A DNA stretch of 64,000 bases from Paeniglutamicibacter antarcticus (GCF_900010755.1 NZ_CZJT01000103.1:124001-188000); one strand, 5' to 3'; positions 9,611 through 17,665 are shown, counted from the first letter of the stretch. Notes: generated from the sequence alone by a model not told the origin. Numbers and translations: made by a program.

Positions 9611-10545
9611 GCGAATTTCACCTCATCCACGGTTCCGGACGCGAGAATTCCCCGCGCCCAATCTGCTGCATTCATCATTTTTTTGCCTGGTGGTTGCACC
9701 AGGCCAAGTTCTACTGCGTGCGACCCTGTACCCACCAGGACGCGCGGCTTTTTGCCCGGTTCAATGCGGACTTCGCCGGGTGCAAGATCAGTGACATCCG
9801 TGCACGGAACCAGTGTGCCGAGCTTGAATCGTTGGCCATCAAGTTCGGTCCAGGCACCGGGATCCGGGCTGGTTCCGTTGATGCGGCGGCGAATCACCAG
9901 CGCCGGAAGCGACCAATCGACCTCGCCGTCAACGAGCGTGAGCTTGTGCGCGTAGGAGGTATCCCCCTGCTGCGCGATGCCCACTAGTTTGCCGGCGTCA
10001 AGGCCTGAAAGGGTCTGGGACAGCAAAACCGCGCCGGAGATTGCCAGGCGGCCCAGCAGTTCACCAGAGGTATCAGCCGCATCAATGATCTCCGTAAGGG
10101 TTCCAAAGACGGGGCCGGTATCCAGGCCCTTCTCAAGCTGGAAGGTGACTGCACCGGTGATGTCGTCCCCGGCCATGATCGAGTGCTGCACCGGGGCGGC
10201 TCCGCGCCAGGCGGGGAGCAGTGAGAAGTGCAGGTTGATCCAGCCAAGGCGCGGAATCGTCAGAGCTTTTTCCGGGACCAGTCCGCCATAGGCAACAATG
10301 GCCGCGATATCAAGATCGAGTGCCGCTAGGCGTTCCTGGGTCGGTTCGTCTATGCGGTTTGCATGGATGATTTCGATGCCAAGCTCTGCAGCGCGTGCCG
10401 CGACCGGCGAGGGAGTCAGGACGCGCTTGCGCCCTACGGGGGCATCCTCGCGTGTAAGTACCGCAACCACGTCGAAGCCGTCTTTTACCAATTGGTCAAG
10501 GGATGCGACGGCTACCAGCGGGGTTCCCGCAAAGAGGACCCTCAC
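9607..10545 (-). CDS. fmt: Methionyl-tRNA formyltransferase
   Basis: Fmt formylates the initiator Met-tRNA using 10-formyltetrahydrofolate. The 312-residue protein has a formyltransferase domain with the catalytic N105-H106 pair followed by SLLPAWRGAAPV (108-119) and D142 in the LDTGP motif. The C-terminal ~100 residues form the OB-like tRNA-binding domain. Both ends overlap by four bases: the stop of def upstream and the start of rsmB downstream. Def, encoded immediately upstream, removes the formyl group after synthesis, so the pair completes the cycle. All catalytic residues are intact. Confidence 0.97.
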   Translation of the reverse strand: MRVLFAGTPLVAVASLDQLVKDGFDVVAVLTREDAPVGRKRVLTPSPVAARAAELGIEIIHANRIDEPTQERLAALDLDIAAIVAYGGLVPEKALTIPRLGWINLHFSLLPAWRGAAPVQHSIMAGDDITGAVTFQLEKGLDTGPVFGTLTEIIDAADTSGELLGRLAISGAVLLSQTLSGLDAGKLVGIAQQGDTSYAHKLTLVDGEVDWSLPALVIRRRINGTSPDPGAWTELDGQRFKLGTLVPCTDVTDLAPGEVRIEPGKKPRVLVGTGSHAVELGLVQPPGKKMMNAADWARGILASGTVDEVKFA

Positions 10546-11117
10546 GCCTGGCCACCGAAGCTGGCGCCGGCGCCGAAGGCGGAGCCAAGTGCGGAAGCCC
10601 GCTGATTTACCGTGGTGGCAGCCACTGAGTTGTAACTGGCGTTGCGCAGCTTACGGAAGGCTTCCTTTTTCAGCTCGCCTTTGAGTCGATCAATGTACAG
10701 AACGCCATCGAGGTGGTCCGTTTCGTGCTGGAGGCAGCGCGCCAAGAAGCCTTCACCCTCGATGACTACCGGGTTGTTCTCAACGTCGACTCCGGTGGCA
10801 CGGGTCCAACGTCGGCGGGTTACCGGATATCCGAGTCCGGGGATGGACAGGCAGCCTTCGGAGATATCTTCCTGGTCGTCGTCGCTGAGTTCCAGGACCG
10901 GGTTGATGATGTGCCCTCGCTGGCCATCAATTTGATAAGTGAAGACGCGAAGCGACACACCCACCTGGGGCGCGGCAAGGCCTGCACCCTCAACGTTTTC
11001 CATGGTTTCGTCCATGTCGGCAACAAGCTTGCGCAGTACCGGACCAAATTCAGTGACTTCGTCAGCCCGCGTACGCAGGATCGGGTCGCCAACAATACGA
11101 ATACCTAAGACGGTCAT
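10542..11117 (-). CDS. def: Peptide deformylase
   Basis: Def is a ferrous or zinc metallohydrolase that removes the N-formyl group from nascent proteins. All three family motifs are intact: GAGLAAPQVG, EGCLSIPG (the Cys is a metal ligand) and QHETDHLDG (two His ligands and the catalytic Glu). I place the start at the ATG at 11115-11117, giving MTVLGIRIVGDPILR, because AGGGAG lies about nine bases upstream; an in-frame ATG at 11138 would add seven residues with no support. The protein is 191 residues, with a C-terminal extension after the last motif that is common in actinobacteria. Its end overlaps fmt. Confidence 0.96.
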   Translation of the reverse strand: MTVLGIRIVGDPILRTRADEVTEFGPVLRKLVADMDETMENVEGAGLAAPQVGVSLRVFTYQIDGQRGHIINPVLELSDDDQEDISEGCLSIPGLGYPVTRRRWTRATGVDVENNPVVIEGEGFLARCLQHETDHLDGVLYIDRLKGELKKEAFRKLRNASYNSVAATTVNQRASALGSAFGAGASFGGQA

Positions 11118-11224
11118 GTGATTCCGTCTCCCTTCCACCGGCGGAGGCCCGGCAATGTGCTGTGGATGAAGGACGCGCCAAACTCACGTAATGACGGCGC
11201 CTTCCATCAAGTCTACCGAGCGCC

Positions 11225-12076
11225 TTAGCTGCTTAGTGCGTCCGGCGGGCCAATGGTGCGCAGCGCGACACCTGCGTCTTGGACACGTTGCCCCGCTCCC
11301 CAGACCTGCCGGAGGGACCAGAATTTAGACCAGTAGGCGGGAAGCACGTCCGGGTTTGCCATGAGGGTTTGCACCTCGGTTTGTCCCAAGGCCACGCCCA
11401 GAAGCATTGGATCCTGCGAATATTTCCATGGTTCCCAGGTGCCGGCAGCCGCGTCCACCACCATTTCTTCTGCCTTCGCACCGGCGGCAAGTTGCATGAC
11501 AACCTTGGGATCCAAGGTTTTCACGTGCCCGTCCCTGTCGGTTCCACGGGTTTTATAGTCGATCAGGCACAGGCGCCCGCCAATGGTTGCCACCAGGTCC
11601 AGCGTCCCTGCATATCCGATGCTGTGGTTCCAGACGGTGACCTCAGCCGCCAACGGAACCACCTGGTACTGGTCCCACCATTCATCAAAGCGCCCGGCAA
11701 AGGCCTCTTCCCCGTTTTCGGCCAGCGCTTCGCGTGCCTGGGCCGCTTGGTGGGATTGCCCTAGAGCACGCAAGGCTATTTGCTCGCAGTATTGGTGCAC
11801 CCTGTCCCCGCGTGCCGCGGCGGCATCACGATATTGGGTGGCCGCGCTCGAGGCTTGCCGGGCCAGGGCCTTGAGCTTGGCACTGTTACCCACCGCATCG
11901 CCCAGTCGCTCGTCCTGGGTCACTGCAGTTGCGGCCATATGGCCAATCCATCCATCCAAGTCCATTTTTTCTTGGGCGATCACAGTGGTGATGGATGGAA
12001 CCTCAGGAAGTGCACCGATTTTGCGTGAGTACATTCGCCCGAAATCTGTCTGTTGAGCCAGCGCTGGAGAAGTCAT
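11225..12076 (-). CDS. PD-(D/E)XK superfamily nuclease-like protein (RecB/Cas4-like fold)
   Basis: A 283-residue protein with the ordered residues of a RecB-type nuclease core: GDRVH with H94, E145 after a helical region, GTLDLV with D160, then LIDYKT with D173 and K175. The order His-Glu-GxxD-DxK is characteristic of this superfamily, which cleaves DNA with divalent metal, so the active site looks complete. No helicase or CRISPR genes lie nearby, which argues against RecB or Cas4 in the strict sense. It is a stand-alone gene conserved beside def/fmt or the tRNA array by inference only. The substrate and pathway cannot be read from the sequence. Confidence 0.75.
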   Translation of the reverse strand: MTSPALAQQTDFGRMYSRKIGALPEVPSITTVIAQEKMDLDGWIGHMAATAVTQDERLGDAVGNSAKLKALARQASSAATQYRDAAAARGDRVHQYCEQIALRALGQSHQAAQAREALAENGEEAFAGRFDEWWDQYQVVPLAAEVTVWNHSIGYAGTLDLVATIGGRLCLIDYKTRGTDRDGHVKTLDPKVVMQLAAGAKAEEMVVDAAAGTWEPWKYSQDPMLLGVALGQTEVQTLMANPDVLPAYWSKFWSLRQVWGAGQRVQDAGVALRTIGPPDALSS

Positions 12077-12192
12077 AAAAAGATTTTTTCATGCGTTTAC
12101 GACAATTCGCGGCTTTTGCGTCTGCTGCCGGAAGTTCCAAACCCCGAGATCATGCGGAATATTCATCTTCCAGTTCATGTGAAACCACCGAT

Positions 12193-12220
12193 TTGGAACT
12201 TTGGGTAAACGTCGTATAGA
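12193..12220 (+). promoter_or_regulatory. Candidate promoter of the tRNA array
   Basis: TTGGAA and TATAGA are separated by 16 bases, about 65 bases before the first tRNA-Gly. This is the best sigma-70-like match in the 208-base gap between the nuclease gene and the array. It is read by eye only. Confidence 0.5.
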
Positions 12221-12284
12221 GTTTTTACTCGTTGGAACGCAGCTAAACGGAACGGAAACGAACCGGGCGGAATGCGATTCACAC

Positions 12285-12357
12285 GTGGACATAGCTCAGC
12301 TGGTAGAGCGCGACCTTGCCAAGGTCGAGGTCGCGAGTTCGAACCTCGTTGTCCACT
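12285..12357 (+). tRNA. tRNA-Gly (GCC), copy 1
   Basis: A full cloverleaf with GTGGACA pairing TGTCCAC, the TTCGAAC T-loop and anticodon loop TTGCCAA giving GCC. The discriminator is T and CCA is not encoded. It is the first gene of the array. Confidence 0.97.
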
Positions 12358-12420
12358 CGCATAAAATCACCGGATCGGTTTACCGATCCAACCAACATGT
12401 AGTTTCTATTCGTTGGTCAT

Positions 12421-12491
12421 GGTGGGGTGGCCGAGAGGCGAGGCACCGGCCTGCAAAGCCGTTTACGCGGGTTCGAATCCCGTCCCCACCT
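12421..12491 (+). tRNA. tRNA-Cys (GCA)
   Basis: GGTGGGG pairs with CCCCACC, the T-arm has GTTCGAATC, and the anticodon loop CTGCAAA gives GCA. It is the only Cys gene in the array and lies outside the repeated units. Confidence 0.96.
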
Positions 12492-12515
12492 CGTAGTAAA
12501 ATTTGTAAGAAGTAT

Positions 12516-12587
12516 GGGCGATTGGCGCAGCGGTAGCGCGCTTCCCTGACACGGAAGAGGTCACTGGTTCGATCCCAGTATCGCCCA
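12516..12587 (+). tRNA. tRNA-Val (GAC), copy 1
   Basis: GGGCGAT pairs with ATCGCCC, the T-arm has GTTCGATC, and the anticodon loop CTGACAC gives GAC. It opens the first 260-base repeat unit. Confidence 0.97.
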
Positions 12588-12620
12588 CGAACAGTCAACA
12601 CTTTTGTGTGGATTATTCAC

Positions 12621-12693
12621 GTGGACATAGCTCAGCTGGTAGAGCGCGACCTTGCCAAGGTCGAGGTCGCGAGTTCGAACCTCGTTGTCCACT
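12621..12693 (+). tRNA. tRNA-Gly (GCC), copy 2
   Basis: Identical in sequence to tRNA-Gly copy 1. It follows Val copy 1 after a 33-base spacer inside repeat unit 1. Confidence 0.97.
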
Positions 12694-12775
12694 CGAAGAA
12701 ATAATGGACCTCAATTCATTTCTTGAAAAGGGGTCCTTATTCTTTGGCTTTCCAAAGAAGCCAGGCAGTAACTTT

Positions 12776-12847
12776 GGGCGATTGGCGCAGCGGTAGCGCG
12801 CTTCCCTGACACGGAAGAGGTCACTGGTTCGATCCCAGTATCGCCCA
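12776..12847 (+). tRNA. tRNA-Val (GAC), copy 2
   Basis: Identical to Val copy 1, exactly 260 bases downstream of it. It opens repeat unit 2. Confidence 0.97.
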
Positions 12848-12880
12848 CGAACAGTCAACACTTTTGTGTGGATTATTCAC

Positions 12881-12953
12881 GTGGACATAGCTCAGCTGGT
12901 AGAGCGCGACCTTGCCAAGGTCGAGGTCGCGAGTTCGAACCTCGTTGTCCACT
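12881..12953 (+). tRNA. tRNA-Gly (GCC), copy 3
   Basis: Identical to Gly copies 1 and 2, exactly 260 bases after copy 2. Confidence 0.97.
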
Positions 12954-13035
12954 CGAAGAAATAATGGACCTCAATTCATTTCTTGAAAAGGGGTCCTTAT
13001 TCTTTGGCTTTCCAAAGAAGCCAGGCAGTAACTTT

Positions 13036-13107
13036 GGGCGATTGGCGCAGCGGTAGCGCGCTTCCCTGACACGGAAGAGGTCACTGGTTCGATCCCAGTA
13101 TCGCCCA
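13036..13107 (+). tRNA. tRNA-Val (GAC), copy 3
   Basis: Identical to Val copies 1 and 2, exactly 260 bases after copy 2. It opens the partial third repeat unit. Confidence 0.97.
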
Positions 13108-13140
13108 CGAACAGTCAACACTTTTGTGTGGATTATTCAC

Positions 13141-13213
13141 GTGGACATAGCTCAGCTGGTAGAGCGCGACCTTGCCAAGGTCGAGGTCGCGAGTTCGAAC
13201 CTCGTTGTCCACT
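13141..13213 (+). tRNA. tRNA-Gly (GCC), copy 4
   Basis: Identical to copies 1-3. Exact identity with the repeat ends one base after this gene. Confidence 0.97.
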
Positions 13214-13361
13214 CCAAGATATTTGGACCTCACTTCTTTTGAAGCGGGGTCCTTATTCTTTGATTCCCCAAAGAAGCTAACTGGTAGCCCGGACCAGCAG
13301 TCGTATCCAGATCCACTTGATGGTTTTGAAATACACTGTAGAGTTCAATTGCAGTTGCTTT

Positions 13362-13433
13362 GGGCGATTGGCGCAGCGGTAGCGCGCTTCCCTGACACGG
13401 AAGAGGTCACTGGTTCGATCCCAGTATCGCCCA
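13362..13433 (+). tRNA. tRNA-Val (GAC), copy 4
   Basis: The same Val gene sequence, but reached through a longer, diverged spacer of about 148 bases. It belongs to an older fourth unit. Confidence 0.97.
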
Positions 13434-13466
13434 CGAAGATCTATACTTTTTGTATTGATCGTTTAT

Positions 13467-13539
13467 GTGGACATAGCTCAGCTGGTAGAGCGCAACCTTG
13501 CCAAGGTTGAGGTCGCGAGTTCGAACCTCGTTGTCCACT
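13467..13539 (+). tRNA. tRNA-Gly (GCC), copy 5, variant anticodon stem
   Basis: Same acceptor, D and T arms as the others. The anticodon stem reads CAACC/GGTTG instead of CGACC/GGTCG, a compensatory base-pair change that keeps the stem paired. The anticodon GCC is unchanged. Confidence 0.97.
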
Positions 13540-13545
13540 CGAAGC

Positions 13546-13584
13546 AAAGACCGTTCGGTTCTTCGGAACCGGGCGGTCTTTTCT
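13546..13584 (+). terminator. Rho-independent terminator of the tRNA array
   Basis: AAGACCG and CGGTCTT arms surround an inner GGTTC/GAACC stem with a TTCG tetraloop, ending in TTTT. It begins seven bases after the last tRNA-Gly. Confidence 0.85.
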
Positions 13585-13761
13585 GTTCCGCGTCACTCCC
13601 CCGCCTCAATTGCCGGCGAAGCTTTCCGGCGCAGCATGATCTCCCGATGCTCAACCACAGGCCAATCGCGGTTTTCCGACCTTTTTCCGACGCTGTAGGC
13701 GTTTGTGACGCGCAAAGTCCCGGCCTTTTGCCAATTGCCTTAAATTTTCCCGTGTGGCTTG

Positions 13762-13789
13762 TTGATTTGAGTCCCGATGCACATAAGAT
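13762..13789 (+). promoter_or_regulatory. Candidate promoter of the Rv0909-like gene
   Basis: TTGATT and TAAGAT are spaced by 16 bases, about 50 bases before the TTG start at 13841. In the 300-base stretch between the last tRNA and that start I otherwise see only the tRNA terminator. Confidence 0.45.
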
Positions 13790-13840
13790 GAATCTCAGTC
13801 GGGGGCATGCATAGTCCCCAAAATTGAGAGGAGGTGCCTT

Positions 13841-14068
13841 TTGTCTGTTTTTGACGAGCTGAAGGGCAAGGCCGAAGGGTTGAAGGACAAGGCCGCCGAA
13901 CTGATTCACGGCAACTCGGAGAAGATCAGCGGTGCAATTGACCAGGCTGGCGACTTCCTTGACGAAAAGACCGGTGGCAAGTTCGCCGAGCACGTCGACA
14001 AGGTTCAAGATGGCGCCAAGGGTCTCCTCGACAAGGTCGATGGCGACGATCAGGCTCCAACCGCCTAG
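13841..14068 (+). CDS. Rv0909/MT0933-like antitoxin family protein
   Basis: A 75-residue, highly charged, helical protein starting MSVFDELKGKAEGLKDKAAELI. The Lys/Glu-rich heptad pattern and the pieces DQAGDFLDEKTGGKFAEHVD match the small family annotated as antitoxin MT0933-like (Rv0909-like). The start is a TTG preceded by GAGGAGG at seven bases, a strong ribosome site. No toxin gene (the usual partner is an Rv0910-like SRPBCC protein) is adjacent, so an antitoxin role here is doubtful. The sequence also resembles CsbD-like stress proteins. It ends before a strong terminator, so it is probably a single-gene transcript. Confidence 0.75.
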   Translation: MSVFDELKGKAEGLKDKAAELIHGNSEKISGAIDQAGDFLDEKTGGKFAEHVDKVQDGAKGLLDKVDGDDQAPTA

Positions 14069-14111
14069 TCTTCCTTCAATAAACTTGTAGGACCTGTGCC
14101 CTAAGGCACGA

Positions 14112-14162
14112 CAAACGAGTGCCGGTACTGCCGTGAGGCAGCATCGGCACTCGTTGTTTTTT
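14112..14162 (+). terminator. Terminator after the Rv0909-like gene
   Basis: The perfect 11-base arms AACGAGTGCCG and CGGCACTCGTT enclose a second small hairpin (CTGCC/GGCAG) and are followed by GTTTTTT. It ends about 15 bases before the transporter start. Confidence 0.9.
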
Positions 14163-14177
14163 AGAGAAAGTTGTGTT

Positions 14178-15374
14178 TTGACACCCCTCGTTGAACAGAA
14201 CAAATCCAAGGGACCCGGTTCGCTGCAGCCAATCATGGCCGGCCTGGTGACCGCCCTCGTCGGATACACATCGTCCTTTGCCGTGGTGCTTACCGGCCTG
14301 AAGGCAGTCGGTGCCAGTGAGGCACAAGCCGCGTCGGGGCTTTTCGCACTGACCATCGCCTTCGCCATGTGCGCGATCGGCCTGGCCTGGTTTAGCAAAC
14401 GGCCGATCACCACGGCGTGGTCGACCCCGGGCGCGGCCCTGCTGGTAGGAGCCGCCGGGTTGAACCTGGGGTGGAACGAAGCTGTCGGCGCATTCATCAT
14501 GACCGGCGTGCTGATTGCTGCCACCGGCGCCATCCCGTGGCTGGGACGCCTTCTGGCATCGATACCGATTCCCTTGGCACAGGCCATGCTCGCGGGTGTC
14601 CTGCTCCAGCTCTGTCTGGCGCCCTTTGTGTCGTTATCCAAAATACCGCTGTATGTGGCACCGGTGATCCTGGTCTGGCTGGTGTTTCTGCGGTTCAGCC
14701 CGCGCTGGGCAGTTCCGGCCGCCATGGCCACCGCACTGGTGATCGCCGCCGCAACGATGGGCCAAGCCACCGAATCCGGTGCCATGGGCGACCTGTTGCC
14801 CACCCTTGCCTTTACCGCCCCGGCCTTCAGCATCCAGGCATTCACAGGCATCACGTTGCCGCTCTTTGTGGTGACCATGGCATCCCAAAATGTTCCCGGA
14901 GTCGCGGTGCTGGCCAGCTTCGACTACAAAACACCTTGGCGCGCCTCCATGATCAGCACCGGCATCGGCACCTCAATTGCCGCGCTCTTCGGCGGACATG
15001 CCATCAACCTTGCGGCGATTTCCGCTGCCCTCGCCGCCGGTGAGGAAGCCGGAGAGGATCACTCGCGTCGCTGGATTGCAGCGGTTTCTTCTGGCGGTTT
15101 CTATATCTTGTTGGGCTTGGCCTCGGCTGCCATCACCGCATTGGCCTCCGCGAGCCCGGCCGGCTTGCTGGAAGCAGCGGCAGGCCTTGCGTTGCTTGGC
15201 ACCCTGGGCACCGCTGCATCCTCGGCGCTTGCAGATCCGTCAAGCCGGATGAGTTCACTGGTGGCGTTCTTGATCGCCGGATCCGGACTGAGTTTCGCCG
15301 GGATCGGCGGAGCTTTTTGGGCATTGCTGGCGGGGCTTGCCCTGCGTTGGCTCATCGAGCGCAAACGCGCCTGA
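14178..15374 (+). CDS. benE: BenE-family transporter (benzoate/H+ symporter type)
   Basis: An inner-membrane transporter of 398 residues with about 12 hydrophobic segments. The N-terminal GLVTALVGYTSSFAVVL and the TAWSTPGAALL segment near residue 80 are BenE landmarks. Characterised members import aromatic carboxylates such as benzoate with protons, but no benzoate degradation genes are in the window, so the substrate is open. I choose the TTG at 14178 because the longer frame from a GTG at 14133 would begin inside the upstream terminator hairpin. AGAGAAAG lies about seven bases before the TTG. It converges with zapE across a shared terminator. Confidence 0.85.
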   Translation: MTPLVEQNKSKGPGSLQPIMAGLVTALVGYTSSFAVVLTGLKAVGASEAQAASGLFALTIAFAMCAIGLAWFSKRPITTAWSTPGAALLVGAAGLNLGWNEAVGAFIMTGVLIAATGAIPWLGRLLASIPIPLAQAMLAGVLLQLCLAPFVSLSKIPLYVAPVILVWLVFLRFSPRWAVPAAMATALVIAAATMGQATESGAMGDLLPTLAFTAPAFSIQAFTGITLPLFVVTMASQNVPGVAVLASFDYKTPWRASMISTGIGTSIAALFGGHAINLAAISAALAAGEEAGEDHSRRWIAAVSSGGFYILLGLASAAITALASASPAGLLEAAAGLALLGTLGTAASSALADPSSRMSSLVAFLIAGSGLSFAGIGGAFWALLAGLALRWLIERKRA

Positions 15375-15396
15375 CTTCGGACTCCAGGTGAGACGA

Positions 15397-15434
15397 CAAA
15401 GGCCGCAGTCCTCGAACGGGGAATGCGGCCTTTG
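15397..15434. terminator. Bidirectional terminator between benE and zapE
   Basis: The arms CAAAGGCCGCA and TGCGGCCTTTG are perfect over 11 bases, with A/T runs on both strands. It lies between two convergent genes. Confidence 0.85.
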
Positions 15435-15455
15435 CCGAGTTGTGTGGATGAACCT

Positions 15456-16493
15456 TTAGAGTGCGGGTTCCCCCGACTGGCCTTCACGGGCCAGCGCCGT
15501 CAGGCGGGATACGGCGCGGAAGTACTTTTTCTGGTAACCGCCGGCCATCATTTCCGGGGTGAACAGCTCGCTGAACGGCTTGCCCGAGGCAACGATCGGC
15601 ACGTCCTTGTCATACAGGCGGTCCGCCAACACCACGAAGCGCAGGGCCACCGACTGTTCGGTGATCGTTTCAACGTTGTGCAGCACCAGTACGTCGGTGT
15701 CTCCGATGAGCGCGCGGTAGCGGCTGGGGTGGACCTTTGAAAGGTGCTCCGCCAAATCGGCGAATTCGTCGATGGCAAAGTTCTTGTCGCCATAACGTTT
15801 CTCGGCGAATGCATCGATGTTCGCATCCTCCAATGGAGCCGGGGCATCGGGCAGGCCGCGGTGGCGGAAGTCAACGCCGTCGACGCGGTGCACGTCGAAC
15901 TGTTCGGCAAGCACCTTGATTTCGCGCTGGAAATCAACGGCGGCGAAGCGCCCCTCACCCAGTGCGCCGGGAAGCGTGTTGGAGGTTGCTGCGATCTTTA
16001 CTCCTGCGTCGGAGAGTTCACGCATCAGACGGGACATCAGCACGGTGTCCCCCGGATCGTCGAGCTCGAATTCATCGATGCAGACCAGCGAGTAGGTGCT
16101 GAGCACCTCGACGGTCTGGCGGAAGGAAAGCGCTCCGACAAGGTTCGTGTATTCGACGAACGTGCCGAAGGCCTTGCGCCCAGGGGCAATGTGCCACAAA
16201 GAAGCCAACAGGTGGGTTTTTCCGACGCCAAAACCGCCGTCCAGGTAGATTCCCGACTTCTCCACCTTTTTCTTCCCGAAGAGCTTGCCCAGGAAGCTGC
16301 CCTTGGAAGCGCCAATGGTGGAACCGAAGTGCTTGAGCTTGGTGACGGCCTCGGCCTGGGACGGAGCCGAGGCATCCGGGCGGTAGGTCTCGAATGACAC
16401 CTCACCGAAACGGTAGGACGGATGGAAGCCGGCAAGCAGCTCTTCAATCGAGACCGTGGGGGTCCGTTGGGAAAGATGCGCAATCGTGGCCAT
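15456..16493 (-). CDS. zapE: Cell division protein ZapE (AFG1-like ATPase)
   Basis: ZapE is an AAA-type ATPase related to mitochondrial AFG1/LACE1. In E. coli it associates with the divisome and FtsZ; its role in actinobacteria is less clear. The 345-residue protein has Walker A in GGFGVGKTHLL (residues 86-96, K92, T93) and Walker B in LVCIDEFEL (D140, E141). An arginine-rich region, MSRLMRELSDAG, follows. A lysine-rich insert (GKKKVEK) precedes the P-loop. It stands alone on the minus strand, divergent from the sulfurtransferase gene. Confidence 0.92.
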   Translation of the reverse strand: MATIAHLSQRTPTVSIEELLAGFHPSYRFGEVSFETYRPDASAPSQAEAVTKLKHFGSTIGASKGSFLGKLFGKKKVEKSGIYLDGGFGVGKTHLLASLWHIAPGRKAFGTFVEYTNLVGALSFRQTVEVLSTYSLVCIDEFELDDPGDTVLMSRLMRELSDAGVKIAATSNTLPGALGEGRFAAVDFQREIKVLAEQFDVHRVDGVDFRHRGLPDAPAPLEDANIDAFAEKRYGDKNFAIDEFADLAEHLSKVHPSRYRALIGDTDVLVLHNVETITEQSVALRFVVLADRLYDKDVPIVASGKPFSELFTPEMMAGGYQKKYFRAVSRLTALAREGQSGEPAL

Positions 16494-16752
16494 ACGGCGG
16501 AACGGTCCTTAGCGTCGAGGTGTGGTGGTGATCGGCGCATGGAACACGCCCTCGCCATTTTACGCCCACGGAATCCGCAACCCCTAAATGAGACGGCGCA
16601 CACCCGGATTCCGGCAAGCACCTTGGCTGCACGGACGCTGGAAGCGAAATATGGCGCGAGATGACCGCATCGGCAACCAAGGCACCGAGGAAATCGCTAG
16701 TCTGGTAGGGAAGTCTTTCTCCCCCCTTTTCTTGTTGCGAGGTCAATTCATC

Positions 16753-17661
16753 ATGAGCCTGCCCATCGACGCCGATTCCCGGTTCGCCAGTTACGCCCAC
16801 CCGGATCGGCTGGTTTCCACCGAATGGCTGGCGGCAAACCTCTCCACCCCCGGTCTTGTCATCCTCGAATCCAACGAGGATTTCTTGCTCTACGACATCG
16901 GCCACATTCCCCACGCGGTCAAGGTCGATTGGCACACCGACCTCAATGACGAAGACACCCGCGATTACATCGATGGTGAGGCATTCGCCGCATTGATGGC
17001 ATCCAAGGGCATCAGCCGCGAGACCACCGTGGTGATCTATGGCGACAAGTCGAACTGGTGGGCTGCCTATGCCTTGTGGGTCTTCACGCTCTTTGGCCAC
17101 GAGGATGTCCGGCTGCTCGATGGCGGACGTGACAAGTGGATCGCCGAAGGCCGCGAACTGACCCGCGAAAAGCCAGTGGTGACACCCGCGCAGTACCCCG
17201 TGGTCGCCCGCGATGACAGCTCCATCCGTGCGTTCCTGCCCCAGGTGCTTGAGCACTTCGGCAAGCCAATGATCGATGTCCGTTCCGCCGAGGAATACAG
17301 TGGCGAACGCACCCACATGCCCGCCTACCCGGAGGAAGGCACGTTGCGCGGCGGCCACATCCCTTCGGCTGCTTCGGTCCCGTGGGCCCTGGCCGCGGCA
17401 GAAGACGGAACCTTCCGCTCCCGCGAAGAGCTCGAGGAAATCTACCTGGCCAACGCGGGCCTGACCCCGGGCGATGACATCATCACCTACTGCCGAATCG
17501 GCGAGCGTTCCAGCCATACCTGGTTCGCCCTGCAGTTCCTGCTCGGCTTCGAGAACGTGCGCAATTATGACGGTTCCTGGACCGAATGGGGCAACGCGGT
17601 ACGCGTCCCGATCGTCAAGGGCTCCGAGCCAGGTGCCATCCCCGCAGGATTCGGGGCCTAG
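16753..17661 (+). CDS. Sulfurtransferase with two rhodanese domains (thiosulfate/3-mercaptopyruvate type)
   Basis: The 302-residue protein has an inactive N-terminal rhodanese domain (about 20-135, with Asp98 in VIYGDKS where the catalytic Cys would be) and an active C-terminal one (about 155-290). The active-site Cys247 lies in [17 protein letters not shown] resembles the actinobacterial thiosulfate sulfurtransferase loop more than the CGSGVTA loop of mercaptopyruvate enzymes. The ATG at 16753 is preceded by GCGAGG; in-frame upstream codons exist but the family N-terminus starts here. SufE begins four bases after its stop, pointing to a joint sulfur-transfer role. The 259-base gap before it probably holds both divergent promoters. 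Confidence 0.93.
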   Translation: MSLPIDADSRFASYAHPDRLVSTEWLAANLSTPGLVILESNEDFLLYDIGHIPHAVKVDWHTDLNDEDTRDYIDGEAFAALMASKGISRETTVVIYGDKSNWWAAYALWVFTLFGHEDVRLLDGGRDKWIAEGRELTREKPVVTPAQYPVVARDDSSIRAFLPQVLEHFGKPMIDVRSAEEYSGERTHMPAYPEEGTLRGGHIPSAASVPWALAAAEDGTFRSREELEEIYLANAGLTPGDDIITYCRIGERSSHTWFALQFLLGFENVRNYDGSWTEWGNAVRVPIVKGSEPGAIPAGFGA

Positions 17662-17665
17662 GCAC

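Larger units (their letters stand above)
12516..13214 (+). repeat. Tandem 260-bp tRNA-Val/tRNA-Gly repeat (2.7 copies)
   Basis: Units at 12516-12775 and 12776-13035 are identical base for base, including the non-coding spacer. A third copy matches from 13036 to about 13214, ending just after its Gly gene. The spacer after each Gly gene holds GGACC/GGTCC and the eight-base perfect hairpin TTCTTTGG/CCAAAGAA (12740-12759 in unit 1). A fourth, diverged unit (13214-13539) keeps recognisable parts of that spacer. The pattern indicates recent unequal crossover or replication slippage on top of an older duplication. Confidence 0.93.

Noticed and set aside
12608..13121. Repeated 62- and 82-codon open frames on both strands over the tRNA array
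   Set aside because: They are tRNA genes read as protein; the identical copies simply reflect the 260-bp repeat.
12285..13539. CRISPR array suspicion because of regular repeats
   Set aside because: Repeats are 72-73-base tRNA cloverleaves with complete acceptor and anticodon arms, not 28-37-base repeats with unique spacers.
14133..14177. GTG start of benE at 14133
   Set aside because: It lies inside the upstream terminator hairpin; the TTG at 14178 starts after it and matches the family start better.
13478..14878. 466-codon minus-strand frame from benE into the tRNA region
   Set aside because: Crosses a tRNA gene, two terminators and two plus-strand genes; no family resemblance.
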